Positions 16,727 to 26,098 are shown, numbered from the stretch's first letter. The stretch is 64,000 nt of DNA from Streptomyces sp. Edi2 (GCF_040253635.1 NZ_JBEJGX010000003.1:248001-312000), one strand, 5' to 3'. Translations and numbers: made by a program. The notes: a model not told the origin generated them from the sequence alone.

Positions 16727-18121
16727 TTACGCGGATGCCTGCGCGGCCGCGCGTTCGTGGGCGGCCGCGGCCCGTGCCGAGTCGCCGAGCTGTTCCTCGA
16801 GCCGGGCCTTGGCCGACCAGTTGTACGGGCAGACCGGGCGCAGCTGAATCCGTTCGCTGAGCAGGGTCCGCGCCAGGTCGGCCCGGCCCGAGCGGAGGGA
16901 AGCCTCGACGAGGGTGCGCTGGATCGCGTCCCGCTGGGCGTGGCTGCCGCCGAAGGTGTGCAGGCGGTGACGGACGGGCAGCAGCAGATCGACGGCCCGG
17001 CCGTAGTCCTGCCGGCCGTAGGCGATCAGTGCGCGGCAGACGGGCAGTCCGACCTCGGCGGTCATGACACGGTTGGCGATGCTTCCCTCCGCCGCCAGCC
17101 AGTTCTCCCGGTCCCGGACGAGGCGCTGGGCCTGGGTGAAACGGCCTGCCCCCACATACGCCATGACCGCGTGTGCGTCGTTGAAGGCATAGTGCGGGCC
17201 GTCCTGACGGCTCTCCCAGGCATCGGCGAGCGGGGCCCACCGCGCGCTCTGTTCCTCCTCTGCCAGGTACAGCCGCCACAACAGCGCCGCGGCGTCCAGC
17301 AGTTCCATCGCCACACCGGCCGAGGCGTCGTGGTGGAGCGCGGAGTCGTAGATCTCCAGGACCCGGTCGGTGGCGCCGAGCTCCAGTGTGTAGAGGGCGT
17401 AGTGCCACCAGTTGTGGACGGTGAGCAGGCTGCCCCGGGCCCAGTCGTCCGTACGGGCGTCAAGAAAGCGGATCCCGTCCGCGAACCGTCCCCGCATCTC
17501 GTAGGTGTGCACCACGCTGTGGATGCCCCACACATCGCCCGGATGCTGCCCAAGGGCCGCCAGACCGACCTCCTCCGCCCGTTCGTAGTGGCCCGACTCC
17601 TCCAGGCCGAAGGCATACATGCCGAGCAACGGACCGCGGTGGGGGTCGTCCTCGTCCCAGACGTCCAGCGCTCCGCCGACGCGGTCGCGCAGGCGCTGGG
17701 CGTCCCCGGTGAGGAAGTCGTGCTGGTGGCCGGCGAACAGTGCCAGCGCATCGCGCGGGAAGGCGACGGAGAGGTCGCCGAGGATGCGGCCGCCGCCGTG
17801 CAGGTCGCCGTCCAGCCATGCCGTAGCGGCGGCGATATGCATACGTTCACGGGGCGTCAGGCGCTCGGTGTCCAGGCCGGAGCGGAAACGGACGAAGCGG
17901 TCCCGTGCCGCGGCCGCGTCCTTCTCCTCGGTGCCCAGCACCCCCAGATAGGCGGCCAGCGTCTGCCCCATCACCGACCGCGGCGAGGCAGCCAGTACCG
18001 CCTGGGACGTCTCCGCGACCCGGGGCCGGAAGAACAGCAGGTCGTCCAGGGCCTGTTCGTACCGGTGGCCGGCCTCGGCGCCGGTATCGCTCATCAGGTG
18101 CCCGTGTCGGTCCGCTGTCAT
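16727..18121 (-). CDS. TTC38-like tetratricopeptide protein
   Basis: A 464-residue all-helical protein resembling the TPR-38 (TTC38) family found in actinobacteria and animals. It has no signal peptide or membrane segment. Signature segments include the central GIHSVVHTYEMRGRFADGIRF and VHNWWHYALYTLELG, and the YNWSAKARLEEQLGD end. GGAGG lies 4 bp upstream of the ATG at 18121. It converges with the MFS gene, with only 19 bp between, and is divergent from the NCS1 permease. The biochemical role of this family is unknown. Confidence 0.82.
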   Translation of the reverse strand: MTADRHGHLMSDTGAEAGHRYEQALDDLLFFRPRVAETSQAVLAASPRSVMGQTLAAYLGVLGTEEKDAAAARDRFVRFRSGLDTERLTPRERMHIAAATAWLDGDLHGGGRILGDLSVAFPRDALALFAGHQHDFLTGDAQRLRDRVGGALDVWDEDDPHRGPLLGMYAFGLEESGHYERAEEVGLAALGQHPGDVWGIHSVVHTYEMRGRFADGIRFLDARTDDWARGSLLTVHNWWHYALYTLELGATDRVLEIYDSALHHDASAGVAMELLDAAALLWRLYLAEEEQSARWAPLADAWESRQDGPHYAFNDAHAVMAYVGAGRFTQAQRLVRDRENWLAAEGSIANRVMTAEVGLPVCRALIAYGRQDYGRAVDLLLPVRHRLHTFGGSHAQRDAIQRTLVEASLRSGRADLARTLLSERIQLRPVCPYNWSAKARLEEQLGDSARAAAAHERAAAQASA

Positions 18122-18461
18122 GGTGCCTCCTGCGGGTGAGTGGGGAGGGAGGGACGGGGCGAAGAGGGCTCGCCGGGCGGTGACAGGCGCCGGGTGCCGT
18201 CCCGGACTCCGCTCCGCCGTCGGCAGCTTCATGTCTACCCGCTCTCCCGGACGCGCAGCGAGCACATCGTGCTCATGGCGCCCGCCGTTCTCCCCCCGCC
18301 CCGGAAACACCCCCTTCACCGGGGAGGACGCTGCGGGAAACACGCGCTCCCTACTCTCCCCAGCACCGCACACCCGCCTCGCCGACGTCGGCACGCGCCG
18401 CACGGTCCCCTGTCGTGCGCGCGGCCGCACGGCGTATTCCCACTGCCCCAGGAGGTCCGGC
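18122..18461. other. Intergenic region between divergent TTC38-like and NCS1 genes
   Basis: 340 bp with no convincing coding sequence or dyad. It must contain both promoters; AGGAGG for the permease lies at its right end (18450-18455). Confidence 0.5.
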
Positions 18462-20144
18462 ATGAGCGTCGAGCCACAACTGACCGTCCCCGACAGCAGC
18501 CCTCGGCCCGCCCCCACCGAGACGCCGGCCGGCAAAGCGGCCGACGAGACCCTGGAGGACTACACCCTCCGGTTCGCCCCGCGCAGCTACCGCCGTTGGA
18601 CGCCGATGGTCGTGGCCACCACGGCGCTGGGCGGCATCGCCTACATGGCCGACTTCTCGATCGGTGCGGGCATCGGCCTCACCCACGGCACGGGGAACGC
18701 CCTGGCCGCGATCCTGGTCGCCGCGGTGGTCATCTTCATCACCGGCTTCCCCCTGGCCTACTACGCGGCGCGCTACAACATCGATCTGGACCTGATCACC
18801 CGGGGCTCGGGCTTCGGCTATTACGGCTCTGTCCTGACCAGCGTCATCTTCGCCAGCTTCACCTTCATCTTCTTCGCCCTCGAAGGCTCGATCATGGCGC
18901 AGGGCCTGAAACTGGGCTTCGGGCTTCCCCTGTGGCTGGGCTATGTGCTGTCCACCTGCATGGTCATCCCGTTGGTCATCTACGGCATGAAGGCACTGAG
19001 CAAGCTCCAGGTCTGGACGACCCCGGTCTGGCTGCTGCTGATGGTGGGCCCGCTGCTCTACCTGATCGCCACGGACCCCGGCACGGTGCACACGTTCCTC
19101 TCGTACCGGGGCACCCACGGCAACGGCACCGGCACCGGAGGGATCGACGCCGCGTCGGTGCTGCTGGGTGCGGGAGTGTGTCTGTCGCTGATCGCGCAGA
19201 TCGGCGAACAGGTCGACTACCTGCGCTTCATGCCGCCCAAGACCGAACAAAACCGGCGCAGTTGGTGGACGGCCGTGGTGATGGCCGGCCCCGGGTGGGT
19301 CGTGCTCGGCGCGCTCAAGCAGGCGATCGGTGTCTTCCTGGCCGTCTACGTCCTTTCGGAGGTGGGCGCGGCCTCGGCCACCGAGCCCATCCAGCAGTTC
19401 TCCGGCGCCTTTGCGGCCATGATGCCGTCGTGGCTGGTCATCCCGCTGGCCGTGGTTCTGGTCGTGATCAGTCAGATCAAGATCAACGTGACCAATGCCT
19501 ACTCCGGTTCGCTGGCCTGGACGAACTCGTTCACCCGGGTCACCAAGCGCTATCCGGGCCGGTTGGTGTTCGTGCTCGCCAACCTGACCTTCGCGCTGGT
19601 CCTGATGGAAGCGGACATGTTCAGCTTCCTCAACAGCGTCCTGGGGTTCTACTCGAATTGCGCCATCGCCTGGATCGTCACCGTCGCCACCGACATCATC
19701 GTCAACAAGTACCTGCTGAAACTCTCCCCGAAGGCCCCCGAGTTCCGCCGCGGCATGCTCTATGCGGTCAACCCTGTCGGTGTGGTGTCCTTCACCGCCG
19801 CGTCCGGCCTGTCGATCGCCCTGTACTTCCACGCTCTGGGTGACACGCTCCAGCCGTACTCACCTGTCGCGGCCGCAGTGATCGCCTTCGTGCTCACCCC
19901 CCTGACGGCCGTCCTGACCAAGGGCCGGTTCTACCTGCGGCGCACCACCGACGGAATTGACGCTCCGCTGCTGGACCCGGACGGCAACCCCAGTCCGGCC
20001 CGGTACGCATGCCATGTCTGCCGGCAGGAGTTCGAGCGCCCGGACGTCGCCGCCTGCCACCAGCACGCCGCGGTGATCTGCTCACTGTGCCTGAGCACCG
20101 ACCGGCCCGGCGCCCATGTCCTGCCGGCGGCGCCCGCTTCCTGA
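18462..20144 (+). CDS. NCS1 nucleobase/vitamin permease with a Cys/His-rich C-terminal tail
   Basis: A 560-residue purine-cytosine permease-family transporter with about 12 membrane segments between residues 45 and 500. Markers are LEDYTLRFAPRSYRRWTP before the first segment, and NVTNAYSGSLAWTNSF late in the protein. After the last segment, residues about 507-545 read YACHVCRQEF ... CHQHAAVICSLCLS. The CxxC, CHxH and CxxC spacing looks like a two-site zinc-binding module, and such a tail is absent from ordinary NCS1 carriers. It could be a cytoplasmic regulatory or docking domain. Substrate is not assignable. A 12-bp hairpin follows. Confidence 0.87.
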   Translation: MSVEPQLTVPDSSPRPAPTETPAGKAADETLEDYTLRFAPRSYRRWTPMVVATTALGGIAYMADFSIGAGIGLTHGTGNALAAILVAAVVIFITGFPLAYYAARYNIDLDLITRGSGFGYYGSVLTSVIFASFTFIFFALEGSIMAQGLKLGFGLPLWLGYVLSTCMVIPLVIYGMKALSKLQVWTTPVWLLLMVGPLLYLIATDPGTVHTFLSYRGTHGNGTGTGGIDAASVLLGAGVCLSLIAQIGEQVDYLRFMPPKTEQNRRSWWTAVVMAGPGWVVLGALKQAIGVFLAVYVLSEVGAASATEPIQQFSGAFAAMMPSWLVIPLAVVLVVISQIKINVTNAYSGSLAWTNSFTRVTKRYPGRLVFVLANLTFALVLMEADMFSFLNSVLGFYSNCAIAWIVTVATDIIVNKYLLKLSPKAPEFRRGMLYAVNPVGVVSFTAASGLSIALYFHALGDTLQPYSPVAAAVIAFVLTPLTAVLTKGRFYLRRTTDGIDAPLLDPDGNPSPARYACHVCRQEFERPDVAACHQHAAVICSLCLSTDRPGAHVLPAAPAS

Positions 20145-20154
20145 GGCCGCGGCA

Positions 20155-20200
20155 GGCCGTGCCTCGCTGACGGCCCGTCGCCTGCCACCGAGGCACGGCC
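20155..20200 (+). terminator. Hairpin terminator after the NCS1 permease
   Basis: GGCCGTGCCTCG (20155-20166) pairs exactly with CGAGGCACGGCC (20189-20200); 12-bp stem, 22-nt loop, 10 bp after the stop codon. Confidence 0.6.
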
Positions 20201-20342
20201 CGGGCGCTGCCGTCGCGGGCGGCGAGGTCCTCTTCCCGGGTACGCACCACCAGAAGTGGCCCCCGACATGCGCTTCCCGGGGGCGACTTCGGCCCGGAAA
20301 ATGCCATGCCCGGCGTCGTCGGCCCGGATAGCCTCACCGCTC

Positions 20343-20855
20343 ATGACCCCATCTCGTATTCGTCCTCCTTTCGACGCCGATGAGCGGAACCAGCTTGTCG
20401 GGTGGCTCGATATGCAGCGCGCGATCATCCACTACAAATGTGACGGGCTGTCGGGCACCGACACCCACCGTCCCGTCCTGCCGCAGTCCCCCCTGATGAC
20501 GATGGCGGGGCTCGTCTCCCACTTGCGCTGGGCCGAGCACGGCTGGTTCGAGGTCGTGTTTCTCGGCCGGCCGGCCGTGGGGCCGCAGTTCGACGACGGG
20601 CCCGAGGATGCCGATATGAGGGTCGACGACATCCCCCTCGCGCAGCTCCTTGCCGAGTACGACCGGCAGTGTGCCGTGTCGAACGAGATCATCGCCGCCC
20701 ATGCGCTCGATGACGTCGGCTCCCACCCCGACTTCGGGATTTCCGCCGCGAACCTGCGATGGGTCGTGTTCCACATGATCGAGGAAACAGCCCGGCACGC
20801 AGGCCATATGGACGCCATCCGGGAGCTCGTCGACGGCAAGAAGGGTCACTACTGA
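20343..20855 (+). CDS. DinB-like (DUF664) four-helix protein
   Basis: A 170-residue DinB/MST-superfamily protein. The metal-site histidines are apparent in SHLRWAEHGWF and in HMIEETARHAGHMDAIRE, the usual HxxxH pair plus one upstream His. Actinobacterial members are often mycothiol- or bacillithiol-dependent transferases. The start at 20343 is preferred because the long upstream extension is not homologous in character. Monocistronic; convergent with the rho-like gene. The exact reaction is unknown. Confidence 0.85.
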   Translation: MTPSRIRPPFDADERNQLVGWLDMQRAIIHYKCDGLSGTDTHRPVLPQSPLMTMAGLVSHLRWAEHGWFEVVFLGRPAVGPQFDDGPEDADMRVDDIPLAQLLAEYDRQCAVSNEIIAAHALDDVGSHPDFGISAANLRWVVFHMIEETARHAGHMDAIRELVDGKKGHY

Positions 20856-20950
20856 CCCGTTCCGGAGGGTCATTCCGGCGCCGGCCACCCGGCCTCACAG
20901 TCACCCGGTCGCCCCGCCACCCGCCCATCACGGTCACCCGGCCGTCACGG

Positions 20951-22243
20951 TCATCCGGCCGGGGCGGTGTGCCGCACCTGTCGCAGGAATGTCGCGTTGT
21001 CGGGCGTACGCCGGACCGTTTCGAGCAGGGATTCCGTGTTCGCCTGGCCGTCTCCGGCCCGAAGGGCGCGGCGCAGTCGACGGACGGCCGTCAACTCGGC
21101 TTCGGGGAGCAGCAGTTCCTCCCGCCGGGTGCCCGAGGCGGTGACATTGACCGCGGGATAGCACCGCTTGTCCGCGAGCGCACGGTCCAGGCGGAGTTCC
21201 ATGTTCCCGGTGCTCTTCAATTCCTCGAAGAAGTAGTCGTCGGCCCGGGAACCGGTCTCCACCAGAGCCGTGGCGAGAATGGTCAGGGAACCGCCTTCCT
21301 CCGCGAGCCGTGCCGCGCCGAAGAGCCTCTTGGGGCGGTACAGCGCGGCGGCGTCGACGCCTCCGCTCAGGGTGCGGCCCCCCGAAGCGGCGGCGTTGTT
21401 GTGCGCCCGGCACAGGCGGGTGAGGGAGTCGAAGAGGATGACGACGTCCTGCCCGTGCTCGACGAGTCGCTTGGCGCGTTCCACGGCCAGTTCGGCGAGG
21501 GCGATGTGCTCCTTCGCCGGCCGGTCGAAGGTGGAGGCAAGCACCTCTCCGCGTACCGAGCGGCGCATATCGGTAACTTCCTCGGGTCGTTCATCGATCA
21601 GCACGACCATCAGCCGGGACGCGGGGTAGTTCTCGGCAATGGCGGCGGCGAATTGTTGCAGCAGCACCGTCTTACCCGTCTTCGGGGGTGCCACGATCAG
21701 GCCCCGTTGCCCCTTGCCAACCGGTGCGATCAGATCGACGACACGCGGTGCCAGTGCGCCGGTCGCACTCTCCAGGCGCATGCGGTGGCGTGGGTGGAGA
21801 GGCGTGAGGTCACGGAAATGCGGCCGTCCGCGGACGGCCTCCGGCCGGTGCCCATTGACCGACTCGATCCGTGCGAGCACCCGCGGCCGCGAGCACGTTC
21901 CTACGACGAAATCCCCTTGGCGCAGGCCCGCTTGGCGGATCAGCGCAGCGGGCACCCGCACATCGCCGGACGCAGCAAGGCAGCCTTCCGCGCGGAGAAA
22001 ACCGGCTTCTTGCCGGTCGTTCGCGAAATCCAGAACCCCGGCAGCCGCCACTTCGGATTCCTCGCCGGCCACGGGCGCGGGCACAGGAGCGGGCTGTTCA
22101 ACGATGCGAGACACAGAAGGGGAAGCGGAAGGAGAATGAGAAGGGGAGTGGGAGCGGGAGTGGGAATGTGAAGAGGAAAGGGAACGGGAAGCAGGAACAG
22201 TGGCCTTGGCGGGCCGCCTGCTGACATGAGTGCCAGTGGTCAT
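20951..22243 (-). CDS. Rho transcription-termination factor paralogue, short form
   Basis: A 430-residue Rho homologue, much shorter than the usual Streptomyces Rho (about 650-700 residues), which has a long basic N-terminal insert. Here the head is a Ser/His repeat (SSSHSHSRSHSPSHSPSASP, residues 23-42), then the cold-shock RNA-binding fold (GVLDFANDRQEAGFLR). The ATPase core is intact: Walker A APPKTGKT (185-192, with Thr for the usual Ala), LIDERPEEVTDM, Walker B DVVILFDSLTRL (266-277). Start at 22243 follows GAGAGGAC. A canonical rho is expected elsewhere, so this is probably a second Rho. Its role (specialised termination, or drug tolerance) is not evident. Confidence 0.88.
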   Translation of the reverse strand: MTTGTHVSRRPAKATVPASRSLSSSHSHSRSHSPSHSPSASPSVSRIVEQPAPVPAPVAGEESEVAAAGVLDFANDRQEAGFLRAEGCLAASGDVRVPAALIRQAGLRQGDFVVGTCSRPRVLARIESVNGHRPEAVRGRPHFRDLTPLHPRHRMRLESATGALAPRVVDLIAPVGKGQRGLIVAPPKTGKTVLLQQFAAAIAENYPASRLMVVLIDERPEEVTDMRRSVRGEVLASTFDRPAKEHIALAELAVERAKRLVEHGQDVVILFDSLTRLCRAHNNAAASGGRTLSGGVDAAALYRPKRLFGAARLAEEGGSLTILATALVETGSRADDYFFEELKSTGNMELRLDRALADKRCYPAVNVTASGTRREELLLPEAELTAVRRLRRALRAGDGQANTESLLETVRRTPDNATFLRQVRHTAPAG

Positions 22244-22563
22244 GAGGGTAGGTCCTCTCGGGAGGTTCGTCTGCGGGTCGACGGGGAGGGGAATCCGGCA
22301 GGAAAGGGCGGTGAGTTCACGCCCTGCCGGAGGCCGGAAATGCCCGCGACCGGAAGGAAAGGGGATGTCGCCTCGCCGGACGTGCCTATCGACCAGCCGG
22401 TACCTGCCGGCTCGGCGGTCGAGAAGGGCGGGCGCAACAGCGATGCGCAAGCGAAGGAAAAGAAACGACGTACGGGCGCCGGAAGGGCGGCGAGCACACA
22501 TACGTTCTGTTCGGACGGTACCACACAGCGCGGCCGATGCGGCGCCAGGTGCGGACGAGTTCT
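22244..22563. other. Divergent leader region between rho-like and methyltransferase genes
   Basis: 320 bp, purine-rich on the plus strand near 22290-22470. The leftward leader is therefore pyrimidine-rich and C-rich in places, as Rho-loading leaders often are. Autoregulation by Rho is possible but not demonstrable. No ORF is convincing. Confidence 0.35.
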
Positions 22564-23373
22564 ATGCTGAGGGCAATGTTCGCACCCCAGGGCCCCACCT
22601 TCCGTGAACTCGCCGTGCAGGCACTGTCCTCCGTCGAGCGCGGCTACGACCTGCTCTCGCCGGCATTCGACCACACCCCGTTCCGCACCCCGGACGCGAT
22701 CCTGACGCCCGTGTCGCGGGCGCTGCAGAGACTGGGGCCGTTCGACAGCGGCCTCGACCTGTGCTGCGGCACCGGCGCGGGTATGGACGTACTGCGGCAG
22801 ACCTGCCGGGAGCGGGTCACCGGAGTCGACCTCAGCGCGGGAATGCTCGCGCAGGGGCGCGCCCGTGAGCGCCCGGCCGCGGGCGCACCACGGACCACTT
22901 GGGTGCGCGCGGACGCACGGGCGCTCCCCTTCGGACCGGTCTTCGACCTCGTGGTGAGCTTCGGTGCGTTCGGGCATTTCCTGCCCCGGGAACGGCCGGG
23001 GCTGTTCTCGCAGGTGCACTCCGTGCTGCGCCCCGGCGGCCGGTTCGTCTTCCCGATCGGGGCTCCGGCACGGCCGGGGTCACCCGGCTACTGGGCGCTG
23101 CTGGCTTTCGACACGGCGATGCGGGTCCGCAACGCCGTATGGCGGCCGCGCTTCGTCATGTACTACCGGACCTTCCGGCTCGCCGACGTGCGGACGGAAC
23201 TGATCCGGGCCGGATTTGATGTGCGGCTGCACGCCCTGCCGGAGCTCGGCCGACGCCCCGACGGCAGCCCCCGGTGCCGGCTGGTGGTGGCCACGCTGCC
23301 TTCACGGCAACGTTCTGCTCTCGCAGCAGGACGACAGGCGGAGCATGCGCCTGGGCCTGCCGAGGCACCCTGA
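22564..23373 (+). CDS. Class I SAM-dependent methyltransferase
   Basis: About 269 residues. Motif I, LDLCCGTGAGMDVL, binds S-adenosylmethionine; VTGVDLSAGML is motif II; DLVVSFGAFGHF and LRPGGRFVF are motifs IV and V. It is most like small-molecule / lipid methyltransferases (Methyltransf_11/25). The ATG at 22564 and a second ATG at 22576 (GAGGG close upstream) are both possible starts. The C-terminal 20 residues are low-complexity. No neighbour reveals a substrate. Confidence 0.85.
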   Translation: MLRAMFAPQGPTFRELAVQALSSVERGYDLLSPAFDHTPFRTPDAILTPVSRALQRLGPFDSGLDLCCGTGAGMDVLRQTCRERVTGVDLSAGMLAQGRARERPAAGAPRTTWVRADARALPFGPVFDLVVSFGAFGHFLPRERPGLFSQVHSVLRPGGRFVFPIGAPARPGSPGYWALLAFDTAMRVRNAVWRPRFVMYYRTFRLADVRTELIRAGFDVRLHALPELGRRPDGSPRCRLVVATLPSRQRSALAAGRQAEHAPGPAEAP

Positions 23374-23450
23374 TCCAGGAATCCGGTAAGGGCCGTCCGG
23401 TAACGATCACGCAGGACGGCGCCGCAGCTGGTGGCCGACCAGCTGCGGAG

Positions 23451-23999
23451 TCAGCCAAGGGCGGTTGCCCATGCCCTCAGCGCGGCGAAGTCGTCGCTGG
23501 TCAGGCCACGTCGTGGGTCGACCCGGTGCAGCAAGGCGGGACCGTCGTGGTGGTCCTTCACCCAGGTGCGATCCCCCTCTGTGATTTCGTCGTCGACCCA
23601 GGCGAACGCGCGGCCTTTCGCCCACGCGACGATCTCAGGAGTCTTCCAGAACACACCGTCCCCGGGCTCGGGTCGCGGCGAGGGCCAGGGGACGAAGGGC
23701 AGCTCGGGCAAACCCAGGACTGGCGCAACGAAGGCGTTGGCTTGCTCCTCCCACGTTGTCGCCCACACGAGGTCGAAAGGAAGCGCGTCCAGCGCCGGGC
23801 CGTGATCCGGGTTGAGCCACACCCGCAGCGGCTTTACGGGCTTGTTCGGCAGCCCCCACTCAGTCAGCCGGCGCCGCTCGGCGGCTTCCCAGCGAGGGGT
23901 CAGCAGGCGCTGCGTCTGATAGCCCTCGGGCCGACGGTGCGGCTTCGCGGCGTACGGGTTCAGCGGTCCGTCCACATCCACCAACAGCACTGGGCGCAC
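23451..23999 (-). CDS. HAD-like domain protein
   Basis: A 182-residue protein with GTG start at 23999 and GAGGGGG upstream. It opens with RPVLLVDVDGPLNPYAA, the HAD motif I DxDG with the nucleophile Asp. WATTWEEQAN is the motif II region, and FAWVDDEI near the end matches the motif IV acidic pair. This is the stand-alone HAD group common in actinobacteria, probably a phosphatase-like enzyme with unknown substrate. The reading frame stays open much further upstream, but that part has no homology-like features. Confidence 0.8.
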   Translation of the reverse strand: MRPVLLVDVDGPLNPYAAKPHRRPEGYQTQRLLTPRWEAAERRRLTEWGLPNKPVKPLRVWLNPDHGPALDALPFDLVWATTWEEQANAFVAPVLGLPELPFVPWPSPRPEPGDGVFWKTPEIVAWAKGRAFAWVDDEITEGDRTWVKDHHDGPALLHRVDPRRGLTSDDFAALRAWATALG

Positions 24000-24217
24000 C
24001 AGCTCATCCCCCTCGGTACCGTGTCGCACGGTACCGGTCGGTGACGAGACCGCCCAACTAATTTCTGGCCGTTGTTCGGAATCTCGAAGTCTGCGGCCGA
24101 CCGCTTCCTTGCCGGCATCGCCTGCGCCCTGATCTGCCGTCGGTAACTCACGAAATGAGAGCTTCTCTTTGCTCACGTTGGTCCGGCGCGCGTCGGCCCC
24201 CGCCCTCCCTGCGCGAT

Positions 24218-24691
24218 TCAAGTGGCCGTCCGGCACGCGGCGGACAGCCTGCGGAGGGTTACCCGCATGCCGGCGCGGTTGTACGCGGCGCGCCGGGCCG
24301 CCGGGGTGCCGGTGAAGACCAGGCCCAGCATCTCGGCGGCCCAACGGCGCCACCCGTGGCGGCGGCGGTCGGTCCAGTATTCGGTGACCAGCGTGCCGTG
24401 CTCCGTCGGGGTGAGGCGGTAGCCCCAACGCGCCACCGGGAGGCCGAACGTGGTGTTGTCGAAGGCGAACTCCCGGCCGGGGTCGGCGATGACGATCCGG
24501 CAGGTGGCGAACCAGATCCAGCAGGCCTTGCGGTTGATCCCGACGAAGCGTTCCCCGCGGGGCCACACCCAGATGACCTCGGGGCTCCACTCCTTCATCC
24601 GCCGGATGTCCGCCAGGGCCGCATAGACGGCGTGCGGCGGGAAGGGGATTTCCAGGGATTCTTCCAGGCTCCATATGCGGGCGGCGGTCAC
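24218..24691 (-). CDS. SRPBCC-family (START-like) protein
   Basis: A 157-residue polyketide-cyclase/dehydrase-like fold protein. The start is the GTG at 24691, which overlaps the stop of the upstream hydrolase (GTGA); LEESLEIPFPPHAVYAALADI is the typical first strand and helix, and VTEYWTDRRRHG lies near the last strand before the C-terminal helix. SRPBCC proteins bind hydrophobic ligands in a deep cavity. Translational coupling to the hydrolase suggests they act together. Function otherwise unknown. Confidence 0.8.
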   Translation of the reverse strand: MTAARIWSLEESLEIPFPPHAVYAALADIRRMKEWSPEVIWVWPRGERFVGINRKACWIWFATCRIVIADPGREFAFDNTTFGLPVARWGYRLTPTEHGTLVTEYWTDRRRHGWRRWAAEMLGLVFTGTPAARRAAYNRAGMRVTLRRLSAACRTAT

Positions 24692-25452
24692 TGCATTCCC
24701 TCCGGTATCGACGTGCCGTGGCTCCGGGCGGCGACGACCGTGGCGGCATCGCGGATATGGCGGGTGAGGTCCGCCGTGTCGCTGAGGCTGGTGACGTGTC
24801 CGCACCCCGGCCGGATGACGAGGCGACCGTCGCGGCAGGAGCGGAGGAAGAGGCGTTCATGGCGGCGGAAGTGGTCGCGCTCGCCGTTCACCAGCCAGAC
24901 CGGGCCCGGGTACGCGGAGAGCAACGCCGGCGGGTCCATCTCGGACACGGCCTTGATGATGCTCGGTGTGATGTCGCAGCTCAGGCCGCCGGAGACCATG
25001 GCCCGCGCTTGAGGAGGGGGCAGGGTACGGCGGAACGCGAACGTGCTGAGCCGGTCGGCCTGTCGGGGGTGCCGGGCCGCGAGCCGTGCCGCTCCCCGGT
25101 AGGCGGCGCCGAACACGCCGCGCGGGAGCGCCGTACAGCCCATCGCGACCGTGCCGAGGACACGGTCGGGGTGGGCGGCGGCGGTGGCGATCGCGACATA
25201 GCCGCCCAGGGACAGGCCGACGAGCATGGCCCGGCCGCCGAGTGCGTCCACGGCTTCGGTCACCGCCGCCACGGCGCCGGGGATGCTGAACGGCTCGCCC
25301 TGCCGGTCCCCGTGACCGGGCAGGTCGGGCGCGGCCGTGGGATGACGCTGACCGATGGCGCGGATCACGGGGCGCCACATCGTGCCGCTCAGCCGCATGC
25401 CGTGCACAAATACGAGGGGCAGGCCGGCCTTCTTGGATTCCATGCCTGGCAC
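24688..25452 (-). CDS. Alpha/beta hydrolase of a TetR-controlled pair
   Basis: A 254-residue hydrolase with the nucleophile elbow GLSLGG, acid in NGERDHF and base in GCGHVTSL. The oxyanion-hole segment is VFVHGMRLSGTMW. GTG at 25452 is preferred to ATG at 25443, since GAGG stands 5 bp before the GTG. It heads a two-gene leftward operon with the SRPBCC gene and is divergent from a TetR gene with an 18-bp palindrome between. Substrate unknown. Confidence 0.87.
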   Translation of the reverse strand: MPGMESKKAGLPLVFVHGMRLSGTMWRPVIRAIGQRHPTAAPDLPGHGDRQGEPFSIPGAVAAVTEAVDALGGRAMLVGLSLGGYVAIATAAAHPDRVLGTVAMGCTALPRGVFGAAYRGAARLAARHPRQADRLSTFAFRRTLPPPQARAMVSGGLSCDITPSIIKAVSEMDPPALLSAYPGPVWLVNGERDHFRRHERLFLRSCRDGRLVIRPGCGHVTSLSDTADLTRHIRDAATVVAARSHGTSIPEGMQ

Positions 25453-25465
25453 GCTACCTCAAATG

Positions 25466-25483
25466 CAACGCAACGTTGCGTTG
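25466..25483. promoter_or_regulatory. TetR operator, perfect 18-bp palindrome
   Basis: CAACGCAACGTTGCGTTG is its own reverse complement. It is 13 bp from the hydrolase start and 24 bp from the TetR start, so binding would block both. Confidence 0.8.
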
Positions 25484-25507
25484 TTTTCTGCTGCTACTCT
25501 CCCCTTC

Positions 25508-26098
25508 ATGAGCGAGGAGCGGAACGGAACACGACGCAGCGGCGGCCCACGGAAAGCGCAGGAGATCTTCGACGCCACACTGGATCTGCTGGCGGAAAAG
25601 GGCTACGAGGGGCTGACCATCGAGGGGGTCGCCCAGCGGTCCGGCGTCAACAAGACCACGCTCTACCGCTGGTGGCCGTCCAAGGGGGCCCTCCTCGGCG
25701 CCGCACTCATCGGCGCACGCCAACTGGAGCTCACGCCTCCCGACACCGGCAGTCTCGAAGGGGACCTGGAGGCCCTTCTGGGCACGATGACGACCCTCCT
25801 CACCACGCGACCGGCCTCCGACATCGCCGTCGCCGCACTGGGAGCCGTCACCCACAGCCCCGAACTCGCCTCACACGTCAAGGACTTCTTCGCCGACCGG
25901 ATCGCCCGCGAGCAGGCCGTTTTCGACCGGGCCGTCGCGCGCGGCGAAATCCCGGCGGACACCGACCCCATGCTGCTGATGGACCTGCTGGCCGGGGCCG
26001 CGTGGGTGCGTGTCGTACTGCGGCGGCTCCCGCTCGAGAAGGACTTCGTGGCGCGGACCGTACGCACTGTTCTCCACGGGGCGTGCGGCGCCGGCTGA
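25508..26098 (+). CDS. TetR/AcrR-family repressor
   Basis: A 196-residue regulator. The DNA-binding domain is FDATLDLLAEKGYEGLTIEG, then VAQRSGVNKTTLYRWWPSKG with the recognition helix in NKTTLYRWW. The C-terminal ligand domain has the TetR_C_16-like pattern ending in RTVLHGACG. It should repress itself and the divergent hydrolase/SRPBCC operon through the palindrome at 25466. The ligand is unknown. Confidence 0.9.
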   Translation: MSEERNGTRRSGGPRKAQEIFDATLDLLAEKGYEGLTIEGVAQRSGVNKTTLYRWWPSKGALLGAALIGARQLELTPPDTGSLEGDLEALLGTMTTLLTTRPASDIAVAALGAVTHSPELASHVKDFFADRIAREQAVFDRAVARGEIPADTDPMLLMDLLAGAAWVRVVLRRLPLEKDFVARTVRTVLHGACGAG

